Below are positions 25,480 through 38,373 of a DNA stretch of 64,000 bases, one piece after another. The notes beneath the pieces are model-generated. The model had not been told where the DNA came from. It saw nothing but the letters and a program-made list of their open reading frames with translations, and searched no databases. Positions within the stretch are counted from its first letter, which is position 1, and each line of letters starts with the position of its first letter. The stretch is taken from contig NC_081184.1 in NCBI RefSeq assembly GCF_029867415.1, positions 109,832,226 through 109,896,225 of the forward strand, given 5' to 3'. Position numbers and translations under genes: made by a program. This DNA comes from Vicia villosa. Taxonomy: Eukaryota; Streptophyta; Magnoliopsida; Fabales; Fabaceae.

Positions 25480-26150
25480 TAAAATTCATAATTGAGATTG
25501 ATTCAAGTCATGTCACAATTAAAATTTCAAAATGAAAACTTCAAAAATTGAGATTTTGGATGTGTGATTCAAATCACACAATCCCTTGAATCGAATCAAA
25601 TTGAACAAAGAGGAACATGAAATTGCGTGAGCTTGTGAGTAGAATCACAACTTACACATGCTTCGAATCATGCAATTTGAGAGTCGAATCACAATTTCAA
25701 CATGAGTGAAATAGTGAATTTTCCTTCAACCTCTGTCAAGTTTGAATTGAATCATAACTTGCACGTGACTCGAATCACAACTTGTTTGAGGCGAATCATG
25801 CTATGTGATTGACTCGAATCACAACAAAATGAGTTTCTTTTTAAGTGCTTGTTCCACATAACTTTGCAAGTTGAACCAAATCACCAAGTGTTCTTGACTC
25901 GAATCAAACATAATTTTTTCACCATTTTTTGTGCTTCATCTCCAGCCCCTACAAATTATTTTCCTCTCTCAAACCTTTCATAATGTTAGAAAACATACAC
26001 TTTCATTTGATGATTTGAAAACTCACAAACCACTTGTTCTCTCATTTTCAAAAGAGTTTGGATTCTTTCTCAAACAACTTGCAAACAGTTTCTTTCATCT
26101 TCTATCTCATTCTTTTTCCATAGTTGCATGGATCTGAATCCTATATGTTC
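25480..26150 (+). repeat. Second ATTCGAAT-rich LTR-like fragment
   Basis: Between 25495 and 25910 at least ten GATTCGAATC or GACTCGAATCA motifs occur, many within imperfect palindromes such as TGTGATTCAAATCACA. A CCCCTACAAATTATTTTCCTC segment then resembles the position of a TATA and start region in the similar block at 270-720. It is probably a fragment of a related copia LTR. No PBS or paired LTR was found. Confidence 0.4.
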
Positions 26151-26159
26151 TGTAATGAT

Positions 26160-26448
26160 CAGAAAAATAAGTATAAGTTTTTTTTTAATTAACTAATATG
26201 CAACTTTTGTGAAATGTTACAATAGATAGTTAGTTTTTGAATTTAAAAATAGGAAACACTTTGTGAGGTGTGGTAGTAGACAGTTTGTATTTTGAATTCA
26301 AAAATAGACAACGCTTCGTGAAAGGTTGTGGAATGAAGTTAAAATATGCAACGCTTTTAAAGTGTTGCAATGGAAAAAAAGTTGCAACATTCAACAAAAA
26401 GTGTTGTTGAAAAGTTAGCTTCATCGGATTAAGATTTTTGTAGTAGTG
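26160..26448. mobile_element. Truncated CACTA element end
   Basis: It ends GATTTTTGTAGTAGTG, the inverse of CACTACTACAAAAATC, a typical CACTA terminus. Subterminal repeats with GCAAC, GTTGC and AACGCTT words precede it. No left terminus was found upstream, so the element is truncated. Confidence 0.6.
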
Positions 26449-27380
26449 ATAAATGTGTGTGTTTCATAATGTGTATGTTAGGAAGATCCTATATTTGAGT
26501 TTGGCTTAACTCGACCTTACAAAACCGGCTTGTAAGGTGAGAGATGCCAATCTATGACTCAATTTAGAGACTAGACTCAATGACCCTTTTCTCCTCTTTT
26601 TTGCGAAAAATTGATAAAAAGGTGTAGAAAGAAACTCACACAACAAACCAAAACACACAAGAATTGGTTTAAGACAAAAAAAAGACTCACTAACTAGGTG
26701 CTTGAGTCAACAAAAAACAAACAAAAGACTCACCCAACCTGGACTGACACAGAGAAAAAAAAAAAGAGACAAGAACAAGTGAGAAAAAAACTCAAACCAA
26801 CTGACCCCTTTTTTTGATGTTTTCTTTTTCTTTTCTTTTTTTATATATTTTTTATAAGGATAACCTTATGCTCATTGGACTTCAGCAGGTGATCCCCCTT
26901 AGCACCAGCATCTTTGGAAAATCCACTCATTGTTTAATCATAGTTTGTGAGAATAATGAGGTTGTAAACCCTTTAAATACAAGGAGAGTTACCTAGAGTG
27001 TGATGAAAACCTTTTATGTAATGATGTTCAAGTCAAAAACGTTTTTGGAAGAAGATAAAAACATTCTTAGTAACAGTGCACCATTCATTGTAGGATAGAT
27101 ACACTTTTTTTTCTTCATCTTTTTCTCTTTCCCAAGCTTTGACTGCTAGAAGATGTTACAACAGTTGAAATGACATCTCATGCCATTGAAAATGGTTTTT
27201 TTTTTTGTTTCACATATCACAAGGTGAAGGCATATAGGTGAAAAACCGACCAACTATTTATTACTATAATTCTTCAGCAGTACAACTCCAAAATTACCCC
27301 TCATGTTCTCAATGTAACCTGCACCTCAAGTTATAATGAAAATACTTCCTGCAGATTCTCACACATACACATCTTAGGAG
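26449..27380. other. Unassigned repeat-like stretch with an 8-bp-stem palindrome
   Basis: CCTTACAAAACCGGCTTGTAAGG near 26514-26538 is an inverted repeat with 8-bp arms, a motif I associate with dispersed legume repeats (from memory, unverified). The part at 26800-27375 has a minus-strand GTATTTAAAGG TATA-like site. It was probably continuous with 30511-31540 before the solo LTR inserted. No gene recognised. Confidence 0.3.
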
Positions 27381-30300
27381 TGTAACACCCCGAATTTAAT
27401 TAAATTGGTTAATTAAATTATTGAAGGATTTAAATATTCGATTTAGTCGAATTTGGATTGTCGGTGTTATTTAAGGGCATATTTGAAATTATTAAATTGA
27501 AGTCGGAAAATAATATTAAGAATAATTATATTTATAAGTCAGAATTATTACATTGATGGAATATTATTAAAGGTGATATAATTGATTATTTGAGTTATAT
27601 ATTTTACTGGGCCTAAATTGATTTTTGGAGGATATTAAATAAAGAGAAAGTTTAAACACTAAGCCCAATTGGTTTTATATTAGGGTTTTAGAGATTTAGA
27701 AAGATGAGAGTTGTCATAATAAAGAAACAAGAATAGAAGCGAAAGAGGCAAGTCTTGGAGAAGAAGAAGCAGCTTGGAGATTTCTACCCATGGTGTCAAT
27801 TGAATGTGCAATTAGAGACCCATTGAGTTGCTTCAATTGATAAGGTAAGGGTGGGGTTCTCTTCTTATAATGGGGCTTATGAAACTTTGTATGTGGGGAA
27901 TTGGGTGTGTAAATTTATTGCATTGGCTGTGTTAAATTGTTGTTTCTGGAAATTATAAATAATTAACTTGGTTCAACATCAAATAGATTGTTGATAAAGA
28001 TTCTAAGATTGAATTGAAGTTAGTTGATAACCATTTTCATTTCAAAACTCTCCATATCCTAGTCAGGCTGTTTGATGAAAGTTTAATTGTGCAACATGAG
28101 TCTTCAACTATTTTTACCTTAACTTGATGCTTAACTGTTTGTATATTTTACTGCATACTTAGGATTTCATGCCTTTGGGAACAACATACGCTATATTTCT
28201 GCCAATAATATGCAAGGAAAAATAGTTTATATTCATTAAATTATGTTTATCTTGCGATCTTTGTCAAGTTATTTCGTTTAATAGATTGTTCATGAAAGAA
28301 AGGGTTTTAAGAATGAGTAAAAATTGAATCTTATTGCATTTGAATATTTACTGTGTAAGGCTAATTTATTGATGCAATTTTCATTAGGTGTGCTATGTTA
28401 TTTTCCCGCCGTCCCTGTTTCATATATTGTTGCTTTTTTTTGTTGTTTAGTGTTTACCATTCTATTAGTCAATATATATAAATATAGAATAGTATTAATA
28501 AGTGAAAATGAAATAGTATATATATTAGAAATAGTAGAATATGAATAATAAAATGCAAAACATTTCCGTTTGATCGAAATAGCCGAATTAAGCGGTATAT
28601 TTAGTTGTCTGGAATTTGATGAAAATTGACGTGGTAGCTAAGCTTAATTAGTACATTAACGTGGTAGTGTTATTTTGTCAAAATTGTGATATTAATTGGT
28701 CGATTAATTAATGATTGAATTAATGTCCAATAAGTCTATCTAATTGGAGTAAACTTGAATTTAGATGAATAATTTGGTTTGTCGGTAAATATCGATATCT
28801 TAAGAATATGACCGTAATCATGCTTTGGGATTTAGTAAATAACATAGAAATTATGGTATGACAGTAAATAGTGAATTTAACTGAATGAATCGGATAATCG
28901 ATGAAGTAATTGAATTGTGTCCGATTAACCTGGTTCGAATTATGCTTTTAGTGACTTGGGAGTATAACCCGAAAATTCCTAAAGTCGTGAATATTGAGTA
29001 TTTAACCGAAACTTAGATAACCGGTAGTGACGTAGGATATATATAATTAATTAGAGAATATTAGGTGAATGATTTTGGTTAGTTGATAGTGGGTTAGTGA
29101 GTTGATTAAACGACTAATTTATAGAGAATTATGAGACTAATGTGAATTGACTCAATGTGTTGATTTGTTGTGATATACCGAAACATGATGATGTTGTGAT
29201 GATTTTGTTAATGTGTGAAATTATATGTTTGTCGTGATGTGTCGAAATATGACAATGTTTGTGATGATTGGTAATACGTGATGTTGTATATATTCGTGAT
29301 GATAATTTTGTGACTAAGTGAAGATGAAATATTATGGTGACGTGAATTACCTCGTATAATGGTAATTGATTGAGATATAGGCTTATGCCTCGTGACGATA
29401 TGTGATTGCGATGAGTATGCTGAGTTGCATTGTTTGTCGGGTCACATTTCATATGCATACTCTGAGACGGCCTGGATTGGCAAATTAGTGACGAAGTCTT
29501 ATGCCTTGTGCCTCAGATTCGGGCAATTGGTGACGGGGGCTGAAGCTCCGATTGGTACCACGTGCATATACATGAGTCATGTCCCATGTGTCATATGTGA
29601 TTCATAGTTGTGACGTTTTGTGACTATATCGTGATTGTATTTCGTGACTTGTTAAATGATGGATGTATGTGAAAATGTGAATAGATGATTTTGTGAATAG
29701 TATGAGGATATCAATACTTGGGAATGCGATTAACTGAACATGTCTTATGTGAATTATATGTGATGTTTTGTGACTAGATGTGTGACTTATATGTAATCTT
29801 TTGTGACTATATGTATGACTTATATGCAGTGATGTTTTAGGACTAGAATTGTGATTCATACATGTAATGTAACGTGAATTGGCTTGCAAAGTAAATGAAT
29901 GAGATATATTTATAATTGATGTGAATATGACGTGTTGTGACTTGTAGTAAGATGAAAAGTATGTGAGATTTGTGAGTTAGTGAAGGTATGAGGAGTATGG
30001 CAATATTAATACTTGCGATGTGATAACTATATATGCCTGAATCCTAATATACAATTTATCATGCGCTCACTTATATGATTTGATATCTCACACTTTTTCT
30101 CTTGTTCGCTGTTGCCTTTATATTGGTAACGTGCAGGTATTCAAGTGTGAAGATTTAGTTGCCGTTAATCGAGTCGGTTGTCGCTCTAATACGTAGCACT
30201 CGGGGAAACGATTTATGATGTTATGATGTTGTTGTTTATTGTTTTATCTTAGCTGAATAAGATGTTATTGATTTAAAGATTGAGAATTATGATTCCGCCA

Positions 30301-30505
30301 TGTTCTAATGAAAGAAGTTATTCTGTTTTGAAAAGTATTATATGCTGAGTATTTGTTGATTGATTAAAGAAAGTGCTATGTATCCGCTAAATGAGATGAT
30401 GTGATTTATTGTTAAATGAATATGTGACATCCCATCGTATGATGAATATTTTTAAATGCACTCTGATTTTCGCTTGTAATTGCGGGGTAGAATTGGGGTG
30501 TTACA
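27381..30505 (+). mobile_element. Solo LTR of a Ty3-gypsy (chromovirus/Tekay-like) element
   Basis: It starts TGTAACACCCCGAATTT and ends AATTGGGGTGTTACA, with TG/CA ends inside an inverted repeat. AGGAG at 27376-27380 and 30506-30510 is a perfect 5-bp duplication. No inner LTR copy, PBS or pol is present, so the 3125 bp are best read as a solo LTR. The Tekay-like assignment rests on the TGTAACACCCC start and the GTAACGTGCAGGT stretch near 30127, and is inference. Short chance frames inside show no motif. Confidence 0.8.
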
Positions 30506-32883
30506 AGGAGTGCCAATATTTTCTAGTAACAAAACTCCTGATACAAAGGTGACTTGAACCAAATATTTGTTTCTGTAGACAAAGTTAAATCCCTGAGTAC
30601 CTTGACTGCAGTAGCTTGTTACACAACAATGTCATGACATTTAGTTTAACACTGTACACTTATAGTAGTCAACCCAAACAAAAAATACATCTGTCTCTAG
30701 CCAAGTAGCTAATCTTAAAGAAATACTAAGATTCAATTAATTCTAATCTAGTAACCAGAATATCCTCCAATAATACTATCTTCATAAATATTTCCAAAAG
30801 CTTTTACTCCATAATTTACCGTCATTAGTTTTTTATCTTTAAAAACTACTGATAAATCCAAACTTAAACAGCTCCAAATAGTGAACTCCCGATTAATATT
30901 TTCTTGAGAGCTTTCTTTTTCAGTACCTGCTAGCCTTTCAAGATTATTGGAATATCCACTCGCTGAGATGATGCTTCAACATGTGGTTGAACATAAATTA
31001 GGTACTTCTCTTAATAGAATATTTCAGAAGCATATCTTGTTTTCTTTTTAGGATAAGATAAGAATCTTTAACGACTTCTCAGATAATATATTTTTCTTCA
31101 CAGAACACACAAGAAAAAGAATATACATGTTTCTATCCACCAAGATATTCACCTTGCGTTAGAGTTGGTTAGATCCATTAGAGTAGATCTTGTAGTTTTA
31201 TAATAGTCTGATGTTGCACCTTCTAGTGTGTCATCTTGATTTCATCTTCCTTGAACACAAAGTAAGAGAATAAACAACTAAATACTTGTGTTAAACATAA
31301 ATAGAAATTGTTCTGTAATCATCTCAAGAGCTCCATATATCTCATTAGAGATAAAAACATTCTATTTTTTATGACAATACCTTCATACTTCATTTAATAT
31401 ACTTATGTTGATCACAATAGTCATTGGTCTTTCAGTGAGATGATCATTACTAAGACTTTGATACTCCATTTGTAATCTTCAGTAATCCAATGCCCTTAAT
31501 TCCCCCTTTTTAGTATCACCAACATAAACAACAGCTGATAGAATGAGACTAAGTAACCACCAGTTAAACACTTTTACTGCAGTCAAGTGTTTGGAGCATT
31601 CAGAATCAAAATACCACTTATCTTAGTTCAAGATCCATGATAGGTATGAGAAATTAGGCAATTATTACTTTTTATAATTTTAACCGCTGCTTGATTAATA
31701 AAATCGAGGGGTAAGGTAGATTATATTTTCTAATAAAACTCGTTACACTATTTACAGAGAATAATAATATATTAATTTGTTTACAAACTATGTTGTTTAC
31801 ATAGAATATTAAAGTAACAATTAATTTGTCAGTGAAGATAAAATATTAGATCTTTGAATTATTGAATTTTGAGGAAGATCAAATGTTAGGTGTCAGGATA
31901 ATTTCAATTGCTTTTGTTTGCATTTGTTTCTAATATAAAATCAAAAAAAGTTAGATATATAAATGATTTTCTACTCAATTAAATATTTAAGAATACAAAC
32001 CTTAAACCAAATAATTTTTTGTTTTTGCAATCCATCATGGAGAATTTTTATGACGAATGCTTTAACAAGAAAGAGAACAAGATATATAGAGGTGAGTGTA
32101 AACAGTTTCAAGCACTTCAAGACGTTTTATTATCAATTTTTGATATTAAGAATATTTTTATAATGAAATTTTTTTAAGTTTTCACGCATGTCACTGATAT
32201 TAGTGTATTGAATGTTGATACTCATAAATGGACGATAATAATTTGCTTAATGATGATGAATTTCCTCAATAAACACGCTAAATTATACCCTCGGTTATGA
32301 CAAAAACCGAGATAAAAAGTATTAACCCTTTGGTTTAAATTGAAAATCGATGTGAATACTTTTAAAAAAAAACATTACATTGTTTACTCATAATATTAAA
32401 ATACAACATGTCATGTTCTTTTTGGAGAACAACAAATCTATGATGTAGTTCAGATTTTATTGCATACATTTTATGCACATTGTTTTCAATTTCAATAATT
32501 TGAATGCATCCAACTCCTAATAAATTATTTAAAGATTGATATCCCTTCTTTATTTAGTTTAAAATAAAAATAATTTTCTGTACTTACAATTCTTCATAGA
32601 AAATTTTTCCAACTTAAAGTTTATTATAAAAGAGTACTCACACTAAGTTATACTAATATATTTATTAAAAAAAACAATTACAGAAGAGAAGTTTGTCAAC
32701 ACATCTTTATCAAAAAAATCTTAAGCATTAAAATTAAATATATACTCTTCTCATTTATAAGGAATACCAAAAAAAATTGAACATTAAATATATATTCTTC
32801 TCATTTTTAAAATACTTAAGTGCTTCAAATTTTACCATTTATAAATAAATAAATGGAATGTCCTAGATTTGAATACATACTTA
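30506..32883. other. Unassigned AT-rich stretch with possible copia remnant
   Basis: On the minus strand near 31500-31520, TACTAAAAAGGGGGAATTAA resembles a copia polypurine tract. Sequence from there down to 30511, and beyond the solo LTR, could be an old minus-strand LTR. A CTCGGTT...AACCGAG inverted repeat near 32291-32313 resembles CACTA subterminal repeats. No open frame carries a recognisable domain. Confidence 0.25.
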
Positions 32884-33519
32884 GTGTTTTAAAAACCGGA
32901 TCAAATCGGCCGGTCTGATTGGTTAGACCGAGAATCAGAGAGGTCATTGATCTGGTCTGATTGTTGGACCAGATATGTTTTTGAACTGGTGAGAATCGGC
33001 AAAAACCAGAAAAAATCGGTGAATCGGCGGTTTTAGAAAACCGGTGGTGCAAATGCATATTTTTTTTCCGCACAAAACGACGCCGTTATCATGATTTTTT
33101 TAATAAAAAATATAATTAAAATATAATTATATTTATTCAAATCTTATTTGTAATTACTTTTTTCTTGTTTGCAGTTAGACTTGGTTTAAAATTTATTTAT
33201 ATTTATATTTTGTATTATTTTATTATGAGTAATCATTATATTTAGAATTTGAATGTAAAAAAATAAATATGTGAAATTATGATATTTTAAAATTGTAAAA
33301 TTTTGTACTTGTTGTGATATTTTTTAGAGACTAAGTCATCCGGTTCGACCGATTTAATAAATATATAGGATTGTGATATAGACCGATTTATTCAACCGAG
33401 TTATACGGCTTAATCCGATTTAGTCATGTGGTTCGACCAGTGACCCAGTGGTTCAACCAATGAACCAGTGATACAGTACCTTCACCGATTTGATAACCGG
33501 TCCGGTTTTTAAAATACAC
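32884..33519. mobile_element. hAT-like non-autonomous TIR element
   Basis: The left end reads GTGTTTTAAAAACCGGATC. The right end read inverted is GTGTATTTTAAAAACCGGACC, the same with a one-base indel. Interior CCGGTT and GACCGATTT words repeat near both ends. I could not find an 8-bp duplication, so the superfamily is uncertain and the copy is probably old. No transposase. Confidence 0.55.
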
Positions 33520-33913
33520 AATTACAAATTAAACTGACCTAGCAAAGCCATTATATATTCTTCTATTAAAAATAAAATTTTATTCCACATTTAACACATC
33601 ATAACAATTTATTCTACATCGAAGACAATAATAATATATTTTTGAAAATTTATCACAACACTAGCATTTGCAAAACATTTTTGAAGACAATTATTTTTAC
33701 TAATTAACAAGAAATGCTTTTTTATTATATATCAAGTGACAATACTCACTCATACAATGTAAGGTTTAATATTCAAACACAAAGTAATAACATCAAATCA
33801 GTATTTATCTTCTGAGCTATGACTTGCAAACTACGAAATCCCTATTTCTACAAATAAATTCAAACAGTATCACAACAAATAAATAGTGTTTGCTAAACAT
33901 ATTTCAAATAGCC
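33520..33913. other. P450 3' flank
   Basis: AT-rich sequence downstream of the P450 stop. A minus-strand AATAAA at 33721-33726 is a possible poly(A) signal about 190 bp beyond the stop. Nothing else recognised. Confidence 0.35.
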
Positions 33914-35510
33914 CTAATTGCATATTCTTTCCGGAACAACTCTTAGCGGCTGAGACTTCTCTAATGATAGTCCAAACTTATCCTCCATGTTCATATCTTC
34001 TATTTTCATTCCATCTTCTAATTTCCAGTTAAAACAATTGATAAATGAACCCAACATCAAATGTAACATCTTCGTCGCTAACGGTAAACCAGGACAAATT
34101 CTCCTTCCAGCGCCGAATGGTAGAAGCTCAAAATTGTGACCTTTAGCATCAATTTCAGAATTTAAGAATCTCTCTGGTGAAAAGAAATTCGCATTTTCCC
34201 AAACACTTGAATTTCTACCAATAGCCCACACATTGACCCAAATTTGTGCATCTTTCGGGATTGTGTTGCCATCAATTTCCACATTTGCATTGGCTTTTCG
34301 AGGAACTAAAAATGGAACCGAAGGGTGTAATCTAAAAGTCTCTTTTATTATTGCTTGTAAATAAGGAAGCTTAACAATATCTGAATCTTCAACTGGTTTT
34401 CCTTTGCCAATGATTTGTTCCAACTCTTGTTTTGCTTTTGACATAATCTTTTCATTTTTGAGCAATTCTGCCATTGCCCATTCTAGCGTAGATGAAATTG
34501 TATCCGTACCAGCAATAAATAAAGTCTGATAAAATCACAACATTCAAATGAGTTAGTCAAGGAATTCCTAATTATGTAATAATGTAAAAGAGACACGAAG
34601 GGGAAATTACCAGTGATAAATGTGGGATTTTGGCAATGTTCATTTCTTGGCTGTTGTCTTGAGCAATGTTGAGCAAGCTACTTAGCATGTCATTGTTTGT
34701 GTCAAAACCTTGTACTTCCCTCAACTTCAATCTTTCATCAACTATACGTTGAAAGATATCAAGGACCTTCTGAGCATGAACTGCGTTACGTCGTTTAATA
34801 CCCTGTAGATCAAAGTCAAACATATTTAACGCAGGAAAAAGATCAGCAATGTTTGGTTTTCCACACTCTTTCAATATATTCAAAATTAGCTCCTTGAAAT
34901 CTCCAACTGAATCACCAGGTTGAACCAAATCTACAGAGAAAATAGTTTTCGACAACAAATTAATCGATGTCTTGAAAACCATATCTCCAATATTAACAGC
35001 TTCGTTAACAAGACTACTTTGATTAATATCGTTGAGACAATCTTTCAGTTTCTGAAGCCTGATTCCCTTACTCTCGTCGAGTGTTTTGTTAGAGAATAAT
35101 TGATTATTGCATATTTTTCTTAACTCTCTCCAAAGAGGTGCAATTGGTAAGAATGCCATGTTGTATTTGTGGTGGTCATGAACTTTTACAGCACCGGGAA
35201 TAGTTCTGTTAGATAAGATATTATCATGTGTTTGGAGTATTTGTTTGGCCATGTTGGGTGAAGATACAACTATGGTTGTTACTTGACCTAGCTTTAGAGT
35301 CATGAGTGGACCATTAATTTCAGCTAATGTGGCTAAGGATTTGTGAGGCTTTTTTCCTAATTGATGGAGGTTTCCTATGAGAGGAAGTGGGGTAGGCCCT
35401 GGTGGAAGTTTAATGATGTTTGAGTTGTTTTTAGTGCATTTAGAAAGTAGAAAATAGATAGTGAATGGTAATAGAAATAGGAGAATCATTGAACTTAGCA
35501 AAAACTCCAT
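33914..35510 (-). CDS. Cytochrome P450, CYP76-type, two exons
   Basis: Exon 1 is 35510-34611 (300 codons) and exon 2 is 34525-33914. The 85-bp intron (GT at 34610, AG at 34526) is in phase 0, giving 503 residues, a normal length. An N-terminal hydrophobic helix (3-22) anchors it in the ER. A proline-rich hinge PPGPTPLP is at 36-43, WRELRK at 127-132, the I-helix oxygen motif AGTDT at 305-309, ExxR at 362-365, PERF at 417-420, and the heme loop FGAGRRICPG at 437-446 with Cys444 as ligand. All key residues are present. Overall similarity is to the CYP76 family, which includes geraniol 8-hydroxylases; the substrate here cannot be told. It would need NADPH-P450 reductase. It is the only intact host gene in the window. 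Confidence 0.92.
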
Positions 35511-35569
35511 CTATGAAACAAAGAGATGTGTGGTGTTGTATTGTAGTTATTGAGATCTAATATTCGAAC

Positions 35570-35576
35570 TATATAT
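35570..35576 (-). promoter_or_regulatory. TATA box of the P450 gene
   Basis: On the minus strand, GCATATATAGTTCG lies about 60 bp upstream of the ATG at 35510, a fitting distance for a short 5' UTR. Confidence 0.5.
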
Positions 35577-36329
35577 GCAACATGAAGGGAGTAGAAACAT
35601 GGTATCTGGCAATGCTAGGAGTCAAATATGGAGGAAATGATTCTCTTCTATTTTAGTCGCCTTTGATAGGAAGCGCCTTTTAAATTATTGCAGTGTCAAT
35701 TTCTGCGGCTTTTAAATTATTAAATTGTTAACTGTATCTCGAATCACATAATTAATTGGTTATTTATGGCCACCATAGTCTTTATTAATGAAGTAGTAAA
35801 ATATTATTTTCCTTTCAATCTTTTGATATGTCTTATTATTACTTATTATATTTTTATACGATAAAATCGTTTGTATCAATTTCTTTGATATAGTCAAATT
35901 GTTTAAGTTGATATATCACAAAGTTTAATATATAATAAAATTATTGATGAATAGTTCAACATAATTTAGAAAACTAGGCCCATGAAAATATAATAATAAA
36001 AAAGTTGTAGCCAATAATATTTTAAATTCAAAATAAAAATATCTAAATATAGAATTAATTAAAAATATTTAAATTCAAAAGAAGTTAAAAATATTTAAAT
36101 CCAAAATTAATTAATTAAAATGTTTTACATTTTGTATCCATTCAAATATAATCAATAGTTGAATCATAAGGATGTCGGCCCCTCGGAACAGCTAACTCAG
36201 GATACTTAGAAAGAAATTCTCCCTTGCGTACTCCTTCTATACATATGTAAAAAATTAAATTAAATTATAGAGTTTTTACAATTTAATTGAATATTTTTTC
36301 TCCTTTTCACATATATTTTAGTGAGAGAA
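35577..36329. other. P450 upstream region and spacer to LINE-B
   Basis: AT-rich non-coding sequence containing the P450 promoter side. Beyond the TATA box I see no defined regulatory motif. Confidence 0.35.
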
Positions 36330-36392
36330 GCTCTCCCTTCTCTCTAGATTAGGTGGCTCTTCGTTTTTCGTTTTCCTGAATGTTGCCCTAGC

Positions 36393-38373
36393 TATGGTTA
36401 GGAATCAGCAGCTGGCAGATGGATGGCGGAGGGTGGTTAAAAGGAACGGAGGGACGGCTAAAGGTGGAGTGTGGGATGTCGCGGCTGCAGGTAGAAAGCG
36501 GGGGGGGATCAAGCGGTGGTTTCTTCTTTCTTCATTATAGAGTTCGGTGATAACTGGAAGGCGAAGGATCTCTTCTTCGAGTTCAAGGACTTGGGAGATA
36601 TCGCTGAAGTGGTTGTGTCACCCAATAGGGATAGGAGATGGAGAAGGTTTGGTTTTGCTAGATTCTACAATGTGGAGGAGGAAAAACTGATGGCTACCAA
36701 GCTAGACAATCTTGTGCTTGAAGGTAGAAAGATTTCTGCAAATTTACCAAGGTTACAAAGGCCCCTGCTGAGGTTTTCAAGAAAGGTTGGTAATGTGGCA
36801 AAGAAGAGAGAAACTAGAGATGATCGCAAAGGTGTGGCAGGGATTCCTAGATATGGAAATGGTTGGATAGACAATCGCTCCTTTGTTGAGGCTATCCAGA
36901 ACAAAAAGACGTCTGTGTCTTTTGCGAAAGGTGACTTGAATAGATATGGAAGGGCATTCACTGGTGTTTTGAGGAATGCGGGCTTGGCGGCGGAAATGAA
37001 GAAGATCTTTTTGTAGGAGGGTATCTTCACCATTAGAGTCACGAATCTCGGACCTAATCTTTGCATCATAGAAGACCTAGTGTGCGGAGAAGTCGAAATT
37101 CTTATAGAAGAGAGGAGGAGATGGTGGGAACAATGGTTCAGTGTGATAAGGCCTTGGAAGACATTGATAGGGAGAGACTTGTGTGGGTTCGAATATCAGG
37201 TGTCCCATGCCATGTGTGGGGGATCAAATTATTCAAGTCTATAGCGGATGTTTATGGCTCGTATGTGAAGTGCGACGATAAGACTCTGTCGAGAGTCTCG
37301 ATGGATGAAGCTAGGATCTTGCTCAAAACTAGTACACAGGAGTTGATCAACGAAGCCATAAAGATTGTCGTGGATGGAGACTCCTTCTCTTTGTTTTTGA
37401 AAGAAGACTATCATGCTCAGGTTGAGATAGTCAAGTTTAGGCAGGATAGGGAGGAGGAAGAATCAGATTCCCCTTCTTCCCAGGAGTGTCGGAGTTCCGA
37501 TGAGGAGACAGGCGAAGCCGAATACGCAGGGTCCAATCTGAAGGTGTCAGACTGTTCAGAGAGGATGGGTGATGCAGAAGGGGCAGAAGGAAGCAGGGGG
37601 AGGATGTTATCGTAGGTTCAGAGGAGCAGGAAACGTGTAGGGCTTCTCCAAAAGAGAAAAAGAAGAAGGCTATTATCTCTGAGGATATCTCTGTGTCCAT
37701 AAACTTTCCTCCTTTATCCCATGCATTAAATGAGCTTGTTCAGCATGCATTTATTGTCGCTCCAGTTGGCAGTGTGGGGAACGAGGTTGGAAATATTGAC
37801 GTAGATGATAAAAGTGAGAACTTTATGTGTAGTCATGTGGGTGGGACCGTTTTAAGTGAGTTAGAAACGGACTCTCCTAGTGGGCTGGTGGTGGAATTGG
37901 GCCCCATTATTAGTCCAATTTCTTTCGATTCAGCATGTAGACATTTAAAGAATTTTAAGCCCAAGAAGAAGGTAGTAAAAGCTAAGGGGAGAAAATATAG
38001 AAGTGTGTTGAATTTGGGGGACAAGGTGGATGTTGTACCATCATACTTTGAGTGTATCGCCCCCAGGAGGTCCGATAGCTCCAAAGGATTTCCCAGCGGC
38101 GCTGGCAACAAGGATGGTGGAGGAATTCAGGACCTGAAAGGTAAGTCTGTTTTGTGCCTTTCTCTTACTGATTCTGAAGTCAATCGATGTAATGATAGGG
38201 TAGGGAGATATTCAATTTCTGATGTTGGGAGCAGCATCTGGAAATCTATAAAGAGACTAGGAGTTTCGAGTGGTGTGGATGATGATTCGAATATCAAGGC
38301 TTTGGAGGTTTTGGAGAGGAGGGATAGGTTGGGAATGAAGGGGAAGAAGGAGAACATACATGAGTTATTATGA
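36393..38373 (+). pseudogene. LINE-B ORF1, RNA-binding protein with frameshifts
   Basis: An ATG at 36393 gives MVRNQQLADGWRRVV. A shift in the G-run at 36501-36507 leads to the RRM-like part (DNWKAKDLFFEF, RRFGFARF). A TAG occurs at 37014-37016, and another shift near 37145 leads to RERLVWVRISGVPCHVW. A stop at 37613 follows, then a continuing frame to 38373. The C-terminal half is acidic and low-complexity, with a basic patch (KPKKKVVKAKGRKYRS). By family it would bind LINE RNA. The TGA at 38371-38373 overlaps the ORF2 ATG at 38370 as ATGA. Confidence 0.7.

Noticed and set aside
27381..30505. Reading this stretch as a complete small LTR element.
   Set aside because: No internal second LTR start or end, PBS or polypurine tract was found, so a solo LTR fits better.
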